A stretch of DNA of 64,000 nt, from NCBI GenBank assembly GCA_009763385.1, contig CM019831.1, forward strand, positions 20,052,080 to 20,116,079, given 5' to 3'. Each line of letters starts with the position of its first letter. Positions within the stretch are counted from its first letter, which is position 1. This DNA is from Coix lacryma-jobi var. lacryma-jobi. Lineage: Eukaryota > Streptophyta > Magnoliopsida > Poales > Poaceae. Below the pieces are notes generated by a model. It had not been told where the DNA came from. It searched no databases and saw only the letters and a list, made by a program, of their open reading frames with translations. The position numbers were made by a program, and so were the translations under genes. This document shows positions 44,944 through 56,220 of the stretch, piece after piece.

Positions 44944-45747
44944 TGATGAGGACATCGCCACGCAGGACTCACCGACGCCATGGTCTTCCCCAAGTTGCAA
45001 TCCGTCTCCAACTCAGCTACCTCGTCACCCTCGGAATTCAGGAGCAGTCCCGGGTAAAATCAACGCCCCGGACCCATACGGACTCCGTTTTCGACGAACC
45101 AGATATGCTTGGAAAGATAATTTGATAAGCTAACCAATGGCTTTGGAATCACGTCAAAATACGTCCGGAGTCAACGGGAATCGTCGAAACAAGTCAGCGT
45201 CCAGAATCTGCCAGGGTGCTGCGTCACCGTATTTTGGTCTGTTGGGCCGTGTATCGTCTTAGAGCCCATTAGGGGGCGCGTCCGGCGTAGATGACATTCT
45301 AAACCCTATAATTAGCCACCGATGTCGTCATTAGGTCTTGGGTTTTGTTTAGAGTTTAGTTTTCGATCGAGAAACTGAATCGTTCATTGTAACTGTGGTG
45401 TCGAATCCTTTTACAGTGATCCAGGGCCCCCGTTCTTGATCTCCTCCACTGTGTCGATTAGTCCTTTGGAACCGAAATCTTGAACTCTCCATATAAATTC
45501 GTGAGATTCATATTTGCAATTTCAGATTGCGTGTTTTTACCTTCTTGCTTGTGTTCTTCGATTCGCTTGCAGGATTAGCCTTCTTGGCGAGGTCAATCAA
45601 GTTGTGCTTGGTTGATAACCAACGGAGCAGTGGTGTAACGGTTGCAGGGTTCGAATCATGTCTGATTTGAAGCCGGATTGCCAACATCTAGTTCTCCACC
45701 AATCGAACCTATCGCTACCTCTTGGAAGATCGGGCCGTCCCTCATCA
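44944..45747 (+). repeat. 5' LTR of the gag-protease element
   Basis: 804 bp, TGATGAGGACATCGCCA to CGTCCCTCATCA. It supplies the uninterrupted version of the site where the 3' LTR holds a CACTA (GTGATCCAGGGCCCC near 45417). A B-box-like GGGTTCGAATC lies at about 45646. Confidence 0.93.
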
Positions 45748-45749
45748 AT

Positions 45750-45760
45750 TGGTATCGGAT
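45750..45760 (+). other. Primer-binding site
   Basis: TGGTATCGGAT, two bases after the 5' LTR, is close to the initiator-Met site TGGTATCAGAG. Confidence 0.65.
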
Positions 45761-47068
45761 ATTTCAGGTTTCCCGCGAGGTATAATCTCGTTTGCCCCTA
45801 GATTCATATCTGCTCTTTACCTAGAATCCACAAAAAGCCATAAAAATTATTTCAATTTCTGCTGTCCTATCGCCCTTTGTGCCTTTGCAATTTCGTTTCA
45901 GTTTTGCTTTGTTGAGTTTGTGTCCGTGGTCGAGTCTTGTTGCTGGTTTAGGTTGTGTTCGTCGTCGTAGTTCAACGTGCCTTCGCTGTTTCTTTGTTTC
46001 TGCCGCTATCCCATCCACCGTTCTCAAACAACAAGTCGAAGCCACCACATTACTCGACTTGCTCCGCTAGCCGCCTTGTGTAACTTCTCGCCGCCGCGCA
46101 AACCCTAGATAGGTTGCCAACCGCTCTAATTTTTGCCTGCATCGCAGCCCTCCTTACATCATCTCGCATCTACCTACTGTTGTTAGTCACAAGGACTCTT
46201 GTGATCGTTGTTGGCGTTTCGGGTCGTTTTGCCCTAACTGCCGCTGCCGAGTTGCTCTATCTGTCGTTTTCGTGTTGTGCCTTTCCAAAACCAAAACTTG
46301 AGGTACCTTTAGTAAAACAGGCATAACTTTTCGCTCGTTTGTCAGAAAAATCTAAACAAATTTTTGGAGATTCTTGACATCGTTTGGCGCCGACCCGAAC
46401 TTGGCTTCGCCCTGTTTGGTCCCCTCAAAATTGCCAAAAAAATTCGGGAAAATAAATAAAAAATTTGACAAGGATTCTGCACGCTTTTCAGAGAACTTGC
46501 TGATTTTGTGTAGACCACATCCCACCTCAGTTGCAGGTGCCAATTTTTGTGGTTACATATTTTGTGATCCTTGTTCAGGGAAAAATATAAAAAAATAGTG
46601 AAAAAATAAAAAAGTTTAATTCCTACTAGTACCTTTTTGAAAAATCAAAGGAAAATTTAGGAAAAAGAAAAATTCAGATTCTTTGCTTGTTCTGTGAGTT
46701 CTTTCCATCGTTCTTTGTTTCATCTTGTTGCGCTACGTCTACACACGTCTTAGCCAATAATTGTGACTTGTGCTTTGGATACTTATTGAACTTTGCTAAT
46801 CTGTATTCGTTAATTGCTAATCCTTGCTGTCATATTGTGCCTACATATAGCTCCACATATACTTCTGTCAGCACAGGTTCATCTTGACCCACGCTCAACA
46901 ACAGATTGCTTCGTCACTTTGGTTTGATCTTATTTGGCGTTGGTAAGAATACAAGCAAGACGGTGGTAAGCCGCTTCTGATTTTGCATTCCACTTTCACC
47001 ACCACCACTTGCTTCCTTTTAGTTGATAGGGATAATACTTTGCTGTTGTCTTTTTCTATCTTCTAACA
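45761..47068 (+). other. Leader of the gag-protease element
   Basis: 1.3 kb without a supported frame, probably 5' UTR and packaging region. Confidence 0.6.
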
Positions 47069-49288
47069 ATGGCAGGAATTCCGGCGGACTTCAATGAGTG
47101 CGTGTCCAAAGGCGAGCTTACAACATTCATGAATGAACAACGTAACCTCATGACCGAGCTGACGCGCAACGTGAACAATCTAGTCAACCGCATTGAACAG
47201 CTTGAGCAACACCCTCAACCTCATCGTGCTGCCGAAGATGCGGATGCTTTTGGTGATGACGATGCGGATACTGATGCTGGTCCGCGTCGCCGTCTCAACT
47301 TCAATCGTCGCGGTATGGGAGGTAATAATCATAATAATGATCCTTTTGCTAAAATAAAATTTAGCCTACCTTCCTTCGCTGGTAATATGGATCCAGAGAC
47401 ATATTTAGATTGGGAACTTGCTGTTCAACAAAAATTTGATTCTCATAATGTTCCTACTGAGCATAGAGTTAGACTTGCTACTAGTGAGTTTACTAATTTT
47501 AATGTTCCTGCTGAGCATAGAGTTAGACTTGCTACTAGTGAGTTTACTAATTTTGCTTTATTCTGGTGGAGTGATCTTTGCAATGCTAATAATGCTGCTG
47601 CTGTGCCTCAAACTTTGAATGCTTTAAAGCAACGTATGAAATCACGTTTTGTTCCTCCTTATTATCAACGTGATTTGCGTTTGAAATTGTAAACTTTAAA
47701 ACAAGGTGATAAAAGCGTAGAGGCATATTATCAAGAATTGCTTATTGGTTTAGCACGTTGTGGTATACATGAAGATGATGATGATGCTAGTGCTAGATTC
47801 TTTGGTGGTTTAAATCGTGATATCCAGGATATTCTTGATTACAAAGATTGGACTAGGTTCAGCCAATTATATCATCTTGCTCTTAAAACTGAACGAGAAG
47901 TACAAGGACGCAAACAACACCAACCTTTCAGGTATAACAATGGGAGGCCTGTTCAGCAACGTACCGAGCCGGAGACGCCCACGCTTCCTGCAGCACCACA
48001 ACCATCTACACCTTCAGGGGTAACTAAATTGTCTAATGTGCAGATTCCACAATTCAAGAAAGGTGCTACTTCGGGTGCTTCTACTAGATCTTCCTCGTCC
48101 AGCTCTACAATCATTTGCCACCGATGCAAAGGCATGGGACATGTCATGAAGGATTGCCCCAGTCGTCGTGCTTTCATTGCTACCGAGGATGGATATGTAA
48201 GTACTAGTGATGTTGAAGATGATTTAGCTCTTGCTGGTAACATTGCTGCAGATTCCACCGAGGACGATCACGACAAGGAGACCATCACCATTGACTCTGT
48301 GGCTGCTGCTGCGGACTATCCTAGTCTTCTTGTGCAGCGAGTGTTGAGTACACGTGTGGGACATGAAGAAGAAGAGATGAAGATCCAACGCCATAATTTG
48401 TTCCACATGTATCTCATTGTGCAGGGTTGTCGTATTCTCACCATCATTGATAGCGGGAGTTGCAACAACTTGGTGAGTTCAGATTTGGTTGAGAAGCTTG
48501 GTTTGACCACACGACAACATTCATATCCGTATAAACTTCAATGGTTCAATAATAATGGTATGACTAAGGTAACTAAATCAACACGCATTAGCTTTTTCAC
48601 AGATTCTTACCATGATACTGTTGATTTTGATGTTGTTCTTATGCAAGCTTGTTCCATTTTGTTAGGACGTCCATGAGAATTTGATAATGATGCTTTACAC
48701 CATGGTAGAACTAATACATACACTATCACCCATAAGGACAAGAAAATTACTTTGCTGCCTTTGTCTCCTACGGATATTATTAAACATGCTAAAGAGATTA
48801 AAAATAAAAATAAACCCCTGATAGACATTGCTAAAAATAATGAGATTAAGTTAAAAGGAGGTGCTTTTCTAGCTACAACTAATGATAATAATTATGCTCC
48901 TTGTTATACTATGCTTTCTCGACATGTTAGTGTTGCTGCATATATTCCTATGCCTTGTGTTTCGCATTGTGCGGTCACTAACCTTTTGCAGGAGCTTGGA
49001 GATGACATGGAGTCGCGGACGACTCCAATTCTAGGAGGGGATGATGAGGACATTGCCAAGATGGAGTCGAGGACGACTCCAAATCAAGAAGGGGAGGATG
49101 ATGAGGACATCGCCATGCTGGACTCACCGACGCCATGGTCTTCCCCAAGTTGCAATCCATCTCCAACTCAGCTACCTCGTCACCATCGGAATTCAGGAGC
49201 AGTCCCGGGTAAAATCAACGCCCCGGACGCATACGGACTCCATTTTCGACGAACCAGATATGCTTGGAAAGATAATTTGATAAGCTAA
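47069..49288 (+). pseudogene. Gag-protease polyprotein with two nonsense codons
   Basis: One frame from the ATG at 47069 (MAGIPADFNECVSKGELTTF) to a stop at 49286-49288, which lies inside the 3' LTR. It is interrupted by TAA at 47690-47692 (after RLKL) and TGA at 48674-48676 (after LLGRP, where Trp is usual). Domains: coiled-coil-like N-terminus, retrotransposon Gag (FSLPSFAGNMDPETYLDWE onwards), CCHC knuckle CHRCKGMGHVMKDC, and retropepsin with active site TIIDSGSCNNLV. A 54-bp in-frame duplication lies in Gag (47447-47554). No pol enzymes follow. Confidence 0.9.
47447..47554 (+). repeat. In-frame 54-bp tandem duplication in gag
   Basis: Two copies of the 18-codon unit starting AATGTTCCT, at 47447-47500 and 47501-47554. 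They differ at about one base and duplicate the EHRVRLATSEFTNF segment. Confidence 0.95.
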
Positions 49289-49578
49289 CCAATGGCTTTG
49301 GAATCACGTCAAAATACGTCCGGAGTCAACGGGAATCGTCGAAACAAGTCAGCGTCCAGAATCTGCCAGGGTGCTGCGTCACCGTATTTTGGTCCGTTGG
49401 GCCGTGTATCGTCTTAGAGCCCATTAGGGGGCGCGTCCAGTGTAGATGACGTCCTAAACCCTATAATTAGCCGTCGTCGTCGTCGTTAGGTCTTGAGTTT
49501 TGTTTAGAGTTTAGTTTTCGATCGAGAAACTGAATCGTTCATTGTAACTGTGGTGTCGAATCCTTTTACAGTGATCCA

Positions 49579-50600
49579 CACAAGTAGAATGACGATTTTC
49601 CCTAGCGCCTTAATTTTTTTTACTGGCGGTTTGAGTTACCACGTGCCTGTAGAAATGAACCGGTGGACCTCAAGTCTAGAACCGCCTGTAGAAATGGATT
49701 TCTACAGGCGGTTTGTTAAGACAACCGCCTGTAGAAATGTCTCATTTCTACAGGCGGTTGTCTTAACAAACCGCCTGTAGAAATCCATTTCTACAGGCGG
49801 TTCGTTAAGGCAACCGCTAGTAGAAATAGATGTGTTTTTTAAAATTTGATTTTTTTTTCAAAGTATCTCGGATGAGAAAACACCCAAAATAAAAGTTGTT
49901 CGTCTCAAAAAGTTATGAAACTTTGTAAATTACAACTTTTTAATTTGAAGTCATCTTGTCAACGAAAAATATATTTGAATGGTCTCAAATTTGAAATTCA
50001 AATTTTGTAAATGACCTCGGATGAGGAAATGATCAATACAAAAGTTGTTCGTCTCGAAAAGTTACGAAACTTTGTAGTTGGCAACTTTTTGATTTGAAAT
50101 CGTTTAAGACCTTAAACAAGCAAATTACACTCGGGTTTGTATAATATGTGGGGAACCGAAGGGGTATTTGAACACATGTGAGTGTGTGGTGCAGTGGTAG
50201 AGGAGGCTTCGCGCGAGGCCAAGGTCGTGGGTTCGAATCCCACCGGCCGCGCTAGCCGTGGATTTTTGCGCGAAAAATGCCGCGACTTGCGACTTCGACG
50301 GAGACGGGCGGGCGCTGGGCGATGAGGTCTCACCATATTTAAAATATTTTCTCTTTAATTTTCGGCTTTTTCGAAAAGTTTTTTCACAGGCGGTTCGCTA
50401 TGTCAACCGCCTGTGGAAATACCCATTTTCACAGGCGGTTTGCTAAGTCAACCGCCTGTGAAAATCCTTTCCACATGCGGTTCACAAACAACCGCCTGTG
50501 TTGCGGTCCTATTTCTACTGGCCCCCAGCGCAGGCGGTTGACAAAAACGCATGTACAAATGGGTCTACAACCGCCTGTACTGTATCGTTCTGTACTAGTG
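49579..50600. mobile_element. Small non-autonomous CACTA, family 1
   Basis: The left end CACAAGTAGAAT is a one-base variant of the right terminus of the 25.7-kb element. The right end, inverted, is CACTAGTACAGA, the same as that element's left terminus. CCA is duplicated (49576-49578 and 50601-50603), and the 5' LTR shows the empty site. Both sides carry ACAGGCGGTT-type repeats (49620-49830 and 50385-50590). No transposase; the interior has a tRNA-like segment. Confidence 0.95.
50183..50252 (+). other. tRNA-like segment inside the small CACTA
   Basis: GTGGTGCAGTGGTAGAG (A-box-like D arm) is followed by GTGGGTTCGAATCCCAC, a perfect 5-bp T stem with a 7-nt TTCGAAT loop containing the B box. 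The anticodon stem is imperfect and no matching acceptor stem is obvious. Confidence 0.6.
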
Positions 50601-50927
50601 CCAGGGCCCCCGTTCTTGATCTCCTCCACTTTGTCGATTAGTCCTTTGGAACCGAGTTCTTGAACTCTCCATATAAATTCGTGAGATTCATATTTGCAAT
50701 TTCAGATTGCATGTTTTTACCTTCTTGCTTGTGTTCTTCGATTCACTTGCAGGATTAGCCTTCTTGGTGAGGTCAATCAAGTTGTGCTTGGTTGATAACC
50801 AACGGAGCAGTGGTGTAACGGTTGCAGGGTTCGAATCGTGTCTGATTTGAAGCCGGATCGCCAACGTCGAGTTCTCCACCAATCGAACCTATCGCTACCT
50901 CTCGGAAGATCGGGTCGTCCCTCATCA

Positions 50928-51142
50928 GTTGTGAACCCTCCTTCTTTCATTGTTTGAACGACCTCCATACAATCAGATTGAAGTATCACCCGGTTGCATC
51001 CAATGAATTGTGCCAGCATCAGACCTTCCTTTAGAGCATAAGCTTCCGCCATTGCTGCATCCACCAGGTGTGGTACATAACTCTGGGCAGCAGCAAGAAC
51101 TCCCCCGTGTAGTCTCTTATAATCACTCCCACACTGCCACAA
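50928..51142 (-). pseudogene. LINE-type RNase H domain, N-terminal part
   Basis: Minus strand: AAAQSYVPHLVDAAMAEAYA, GLMLAQFIGCNRVILQSDCM and EVVQTMKEGGF are the core of the RNase H-like domain at the end of plant LINEs. Slightly upstream another frame gives VDTGCGSVGVIIRDYTGEF, the expected start, so a frameshift lies near 51095-51100. It is cut at 50928 by the gag-protease retrotransposon. Confidence 0.8.
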
Positions 51143-52547
51143 CCTGTATCTACCCTACTAAGGGACCATCATATATTTATTCTACGTCAACCCAGAAAAC
51201 GTCCCCCGCTGAGATGGCCTTACTAAATCTAAACACGAAATTATACCCATAAAATCAACTTCATAAAAATTGACCATCCAGATTTAATTTGTAACCTTCT
51301 CTCTCCTTACTCACTCACATCTAACTGACGAGATTAGATGTATGGTATATCCCTCATCTCTCACTCAAATATCTCCACCAACACAACCAAGTTACTCTCC
51401 AATCCACTTCAACGTGGTCCATGTGGGTTGAAGTGGATTGGAGTGTAACTTGAACTAAATTACACCTCAATCTCTCTCAAACCACATGGATTGAAGTGTA
51501 TTTGTGTGCAGCCAAACAAGGTCTTACATGGATGCACTGAACCACGTTGCCAAAGAAAATGCTTGCGGCATGCCAATAAGTATGACCAATTGATGGTAAT
51601 GAGATCCCAATGTGAGAAGGCGAATATTTGCCACTGAGTTTTCTGTCAAGCAGCATCTGCCGCTTACCACCGAAGTCATCGGATTTCCTGATGCAGAGGA
51701 CGATAATGGAACTTTTGTTTAAATTTAATACATATATATAGGATTAAAATGGTCACAAACGACAGATAGCATGGTTACATGGTTGGATGCAGAGACAATA
51801 CCATATTGCTAGCTCCTGAATGTACTTTATCCATGACCTGTTCCCACACAATTATAATACAATGATTGTGCGTCATCCCTATACTTTTGTTCCACCCGAG
51901 GTATTTGGTTACGACTTTGTCAGGCCATGCTGATGAGTTTCGTAGTTTCAAAATAGGCTTGGTGATTCCTCGGGTTTGATCAAATTATGCAAAACCTGAC
52001 CAAGAAATCCTTTGCCGAGACTACCCATGAATTAATCGAGGTCAATGTGTGGTGCACAATACCATATTTTTACATGGACCTGTCTCCCAAGTCCCAAGCC
52101 CGCGTTAGTATTTGCAGATCTTCTATCTCGGGGATAGAGGCTTTCGACCACGTTTGGCAGGCAGAGTCGCGAAACAGCTCCGTTAGTGGCTGTTAGAGCA
52201 CTACCAATGCGGCCTCAGCTAATCTCAAACTAATTAGATTGACAAGTGTTGAGCACCTCAAATATTCATTTCGACCTGTAGGTGACACACACACACACAC
52301 CCTCTGTTTGCTTTTGTTAATTGAACTACCATTTGTTGGTTTTCCATTTTAGGGGCTACTGACCGGCCTAAGTAATAGCATAGGACACTCAATATCATCC
52401 TAATTTTGCTTGATTCTACAAAATGAGCGATGATCGACAAATTAAGTTAACATGTGAATACACACACAACGTCCATCTTGGCTTGATCTACATATTTGCA
52501 CTCGGAAAATTGGACCACACCCCATGGGAATGAATTGTGTCTCTTCG
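51143..52547. other. Intergenic region with a long hairpin
   Basis: No supported gene. A foldback lies at 51388-51452, and a short CA microsatellite at about 52288-52300. Confidence 0.45.
51388..51452. repeat. 26-bp-stem hairpin
   Basis: CTCCAATCCACTTCAAC and GTTGAAGTGGATTGGAG form the core of a 26-bp stem with about one mismatch and a 13-nt loop. It may be part of a foldback MITE or a small-RNA precursor. Confidence 0.75.
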
Positions 52548-52556
52548 ACTCCCGAT

Positions 52557-52630
<74 letters not shown>

Positions 52631-53553
52631 CTAGAACAGTAGAACGTACCTAACGATAGAATATAACTAAAATTGAACTTTCCATCTTAATTCATTGCAT
52701 CAACTCCAAAACTAATTCCCGTAGCCCCTCATATATATAGTTGGCCAACGCACCCTCATTCTGATAAGAAAACTATAAAGCATACAGGTACCACAAGCCT
52801 CAGTCTAATATATACATCTGTCCTGGTTCCAATAAAATCATTACCCATAGCATAGAAATCACCAAGATCTGAGGCAGACATTACGTATTATGTGTCACAG
52901 CAGCGAGTCAGTCATAGGGTTGGGAAGCATCAGGATTGTTTGTATCACAGCAAGCGGCTAATTCAGGGTATGTGACTATTGCGCTCTGATGAAGATCCAC
53001 ACAGGCCATGAGATGAATGAAGATATAGCAGTCAGTCCTTACACAGTGGTCCCTTCATCTTTCAGAGGGTGTAACAAACTAACAATGATCCATCAAAATA
53101 GAAATTGTCTTTTGCAGTGGAGGTTGTGAATTGAGTCACTAAAAACATGAATTTCATACAAGATAAACTGAATCTACAAGAAGAAACAGAGTAGAACAGC
53201 TGGATTAAGATCCATAGTGTGATGGAGCAGCTCACCACTACTGGTCCTAGACACAAGCCTAATCAAGAACAAAAATCTCACAAACATATAAATCTACACA
53301 CATACTACCTAGTCAAGAACAAAAACCACTTGCGGAAAATGACATGGACACTAATAATTTGGTCGCGAATCCCCCCACTGCGTGAGCTGCTATCAGTGAT
53401 GCTCTGCCTTTTCCATGGGCTGCTGTGGTTGAGCCCAGGCCCAACACAAAGATGAGGAGGGTAACCATCATGGAGGGAGAGCCAGCTTGCAGGGCACGCG
53501 GTGACACCATGGACGAAGCTGAGGACGTGAGGATTATGGAGGAAGCAGAGGAG
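52548..53553. repeat. Direct duplication, left copy (empty-site version)
   Basis: Begins ACTCCCGATCT, then an AT microsatellite (about 52560-52627), then about 930 bp almost identical to 60405-61332. It ends GAGGAG where transposase sequence starts. The ACT here continues from native-looking flank (CTCTTCG), with no CACTA end. Weak frames occur on both strands; no gene is recognised. Confidence 0.92.
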
Positions 53554-55382
53554 TATTTGATATACTTGAAATGGTGAAGGATACGAAAGTAGTATTTGGA
53601 AAGGGACGGGGCAGCGAACCTATTCCTAAAGACGCTTCGGGACACGCACCCATGTGGAAGAAGAAGTCCATATTCTGGGTGCTACCCTACTGGCATGTCC
53701 TAGAGGTCCGCCATGCGATCAACGTGATGCACCTGACAAAGAACCTTTGTGTGAACCTGCTTGGATTCATGGGTGTCTACGGAAAGCCTAAGGATTCACT
53801 TGAAGCACGACAGGACTTGCAGCGCATGAAAGAACGAGACAACTTGCATCCGGAGAAGACAGATGACGGGCGCCAGTACTTAAGCCCGGCTAGCTACACT
53901 CTTAGCAGAGAAGAAAAGGAAAGCATGTTTGAATGCCTTAACAGCATCAAGGTCTCATCTGGATTCTCCTCCAATATAAAGAGAATAATTAATGTGCCAG
54001 AGAAGAAGTTCCAAAACTTGAAGTCCCATGACTGTCATGTGCTTATGACCCAATTGCTTCCTGTTGCTCTAAGAGGAATTCTACCTCCACATGTACGTCT
54101 AGCCACCGTGAAGCTATGTGCATTCCTCAATTCAATTTCACAAAAGGCAATCAATCCAGAGGAACTTTCTACTTTGCAGAATGATGTCGTTCAATGTCTC
54201 GTCAGCTTTGAGTTGGTGTTCCCTCCATCCTTCTTTGATATCATGACACACCTCCTAGTTCACCTGGTCAAGGAGATCATTATTCTCGGTCCTGTGTTCC
54301 TACACACCATGTTCTCATTCGAGAGGTTCATGAGTGTCCTAAAAAAATATGTTAATAACCGTTCTCGGCCTGAAGGAAGCATCGCCCAGGGCTACGGAAC
54401 AGAGGAGGTCATAGAGTTTTGTGTGGAATTTATTCCAGACCTTGACCCGATTGGCGTTCCTGAATCGCGACACGAGGGCAGACTCAGTGGCAAGGGAACA
54501 CTAGGGAAGAAAACATATATCGGTACAGGAGACGATTACTTTGATAAAGCACACTACACAGTTCTACAGAACTCCTCATTGGTAGATCCATATATCGAGG
54601 TACATAAGGATTTCCTTCCATCCAAGTGGCTCGGGAAGAGTGAATCTTGGATTACACGTCAGCACATGCAAACCTTCGGCGATTGGTTGCGAAAACAATG
54701 TCAGGGTGATGACAACATAGATGAGCAGCTTTATTTGTTGGCCAGACAACCATCGTGGCATATCAGCACGTACAAAGGGTACGGGATCAATGGGAATACA
54801 TTTTACACAGTAGCCCAAGACGCAAGGAGCACCAACCAAAACAGTGGTGTACGCGTGGATGCCACGGATCCAAATGGGAACAAACAAACATATTATGGCC
54901 GCATACATGACATATGGAAACTAGACTATGCACCTAATTTTAAAGTCCCTTTGTTCCGGTGTAAATGGGTCAAGATGACCGGTACCGGAGGTGGGCTAAC
55001 AGTCGACAACGAGTATGGGATGACATCAGTGGACCTCAACAATATTGGGTACAAAGACGAACCATTTGTCTTTGCCGCAGATGTGAGTCAAGTGTTCTAT
55101 GTGAAAGACATGTCTACAAAACCAAAAAGAGGGAAAAATGATAACAACTCGATCGTCAACGAGCCAAAGCGCCATATAGTTCTTTCAGGGAAAAGAAACA
55201 TTGTCGGAATTGAGGACAAGTCAGACATGTCAGGTGATTATGAAAGAGATGATCGAATTCCGCCATTCAAAGTGAACAAAGACCCAAGCATTTTGTTAAA
55301 CAATGAGGAAACTCCATGGTTAATGAATGATCATAACCAAGGGACATATGTCAAGAGGAGGTTCACAGTTGTGCCCGCTTAA
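53554..55382 (+). pseudogene. TNP2-type CACTA transposase, C-terminal half
   Basis: In frame from the junction (VFDILEMVKDTKVVFGKG) to the TAA at 55380-55382. It contains HAPMWKKKSIFW and LPYWHVLEVRHAINVMHLTK (end of the TNP2 region), the DUF4218-like region (HDCHVLMTQLLP, SFERFMSVLKKYVNNRSRPE) and the DUF4216-like region (QNSGVRV, YYGRIHDIWKLDY, FRCKWV). The N-terminal half with the catalytic core is gone. The surviving frame has no stops, which suggests recent truncation. The ATG at 53571 is internal and not a natural start. Confidence 0.92.
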
Positions 55383-55988
55383 TAGTGGGTTGTAAATATA
55401 TTATGTAATAATTAATTAATTAATTAAGACTTCATTTATTTGATAATGGATTTATATATATATTTAGTAGTAGTGATCATTGATTTATGTGCTTCTCTAG
55501 ATGTGAATCTCATACTATTTTTTAAAAGAAAGTATATCAAATATTCAATTTTCTGTTCAATTAGAAAGATTTAAGATATATTTGAAAAAACTAAATTTAA
55601 AAATCTAAAACTACTGCATCTGTCGCGTATAACAAAATTGGGCAATGATTGTTTAGGTTTTAAACAAAAGATTAACGTCCAAATGATATGAAAATAAATT
55701 TTCTATTGAAAGCCAACAATTTTTTAAATTTAAATTGAACATTACATTTTTGCATTAACCAAATATGAATGGTTATTTACATTTATATTCGTTATTATAA
55801 AAAAAGAAAAGAATTTATGCTACAAAATTTTCTACTATACAATAAGGTTAAAGGATATACAACTGTTATTTTTAAGTAATTTTATGCCTACTGTTCAATT
55901 TACTATGCAATTAACAAGAATTACAACATATTTATATAGTGGAAACTTAATACAAAACCCAAAATACTGAAAACCCAAAACTGTGGCA
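55383..55988. other. AT-rich spacer in CACTA family 2
   Basis: 3' flank of the transposase gene; nothing recognisable. Confidence 0.5.
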
Positions 55989-56206
55989 GGAAAGAACCCT
56001 TTAGTCCCGGGCCGTCTTACGCACCGGGACTAAAGACCCCTTTAGTCCCGGTGCGTAAGCCCGCCCAGGACTAAAGGTCCAACCCTTTAGTCCCGGGGCG
56101 TATTACGCACCGGGACTAAAGACCCTTTAGTCCCGGTGCGTAATTCGCCCCGGGACTAAAGACCCTTTAGTCCCGGTGCGTAATTCGCCCCGGGACTAAA
56201 GGCCCT
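55989..56206. repeat. Internal block of subterminal-type repeats (CACTA family 2)
   Basis: Alternating CCTTTAGTCCCGG and CCGGGACTAAAGG motifs with GTGCGTAA spacers lie between the two element genes. The right end of the element has the same motif core. Confidence 0.9.
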
Positions 56207-56212
56207 CCCGGG

Positions 56213-56220
56213 TATATAGG
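56213..56220 (+). promoter_or_regulatory. TATATAGG box, putative internal CACTA promoter
   Basis: Lies seven bases after the internal repeats and before a GC-rich leader (56220-56530), upstream of the second gene. Same octamer and order as 15763-15770. Confidence 0.55.

Larger units (their letters stand above)
44944..50927 (+). mobile_element. LTR retrotransposon with gag-protease only (non-autonomous, Ty3/gypsy-like)
   Basis: The 804-bp LTRs begin TGATGAGGA and end CCCTCATCA, an unusual terminus in place of TG...CA alone. GTTGT is duplicated on both sides (44939-44943 and 50928-50932). The interior has a primer site, a leader, gag, a zinc knuckle and a retropepsin, then goes almost directly into the 3' LTR; reverse transcriptase, RNase H and integrase are absent. 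By eye the LTRs differ at roughly 28 positions, so it is older than the gypsy element at 22687-35320. Its 3' LTR carries a CACTA insertion. Confidence 0.93.
49099..50927 (+). repeat. 3' LTR of the gag-protease element, split by CACTA
   Basis: The LTR parts are 49099-49578 and 50604-50927. Removing the CACTA and one CCA copy gives 804 bp, the length of the 5' LTR. Confidence 0.92.

Noticed and set aside
53571..53573. Natural start of the family 2 transposase
   Set aside because: Homology to the TNP2 protein continues upstream in frame to the duplication junction, so this ATG is internal.
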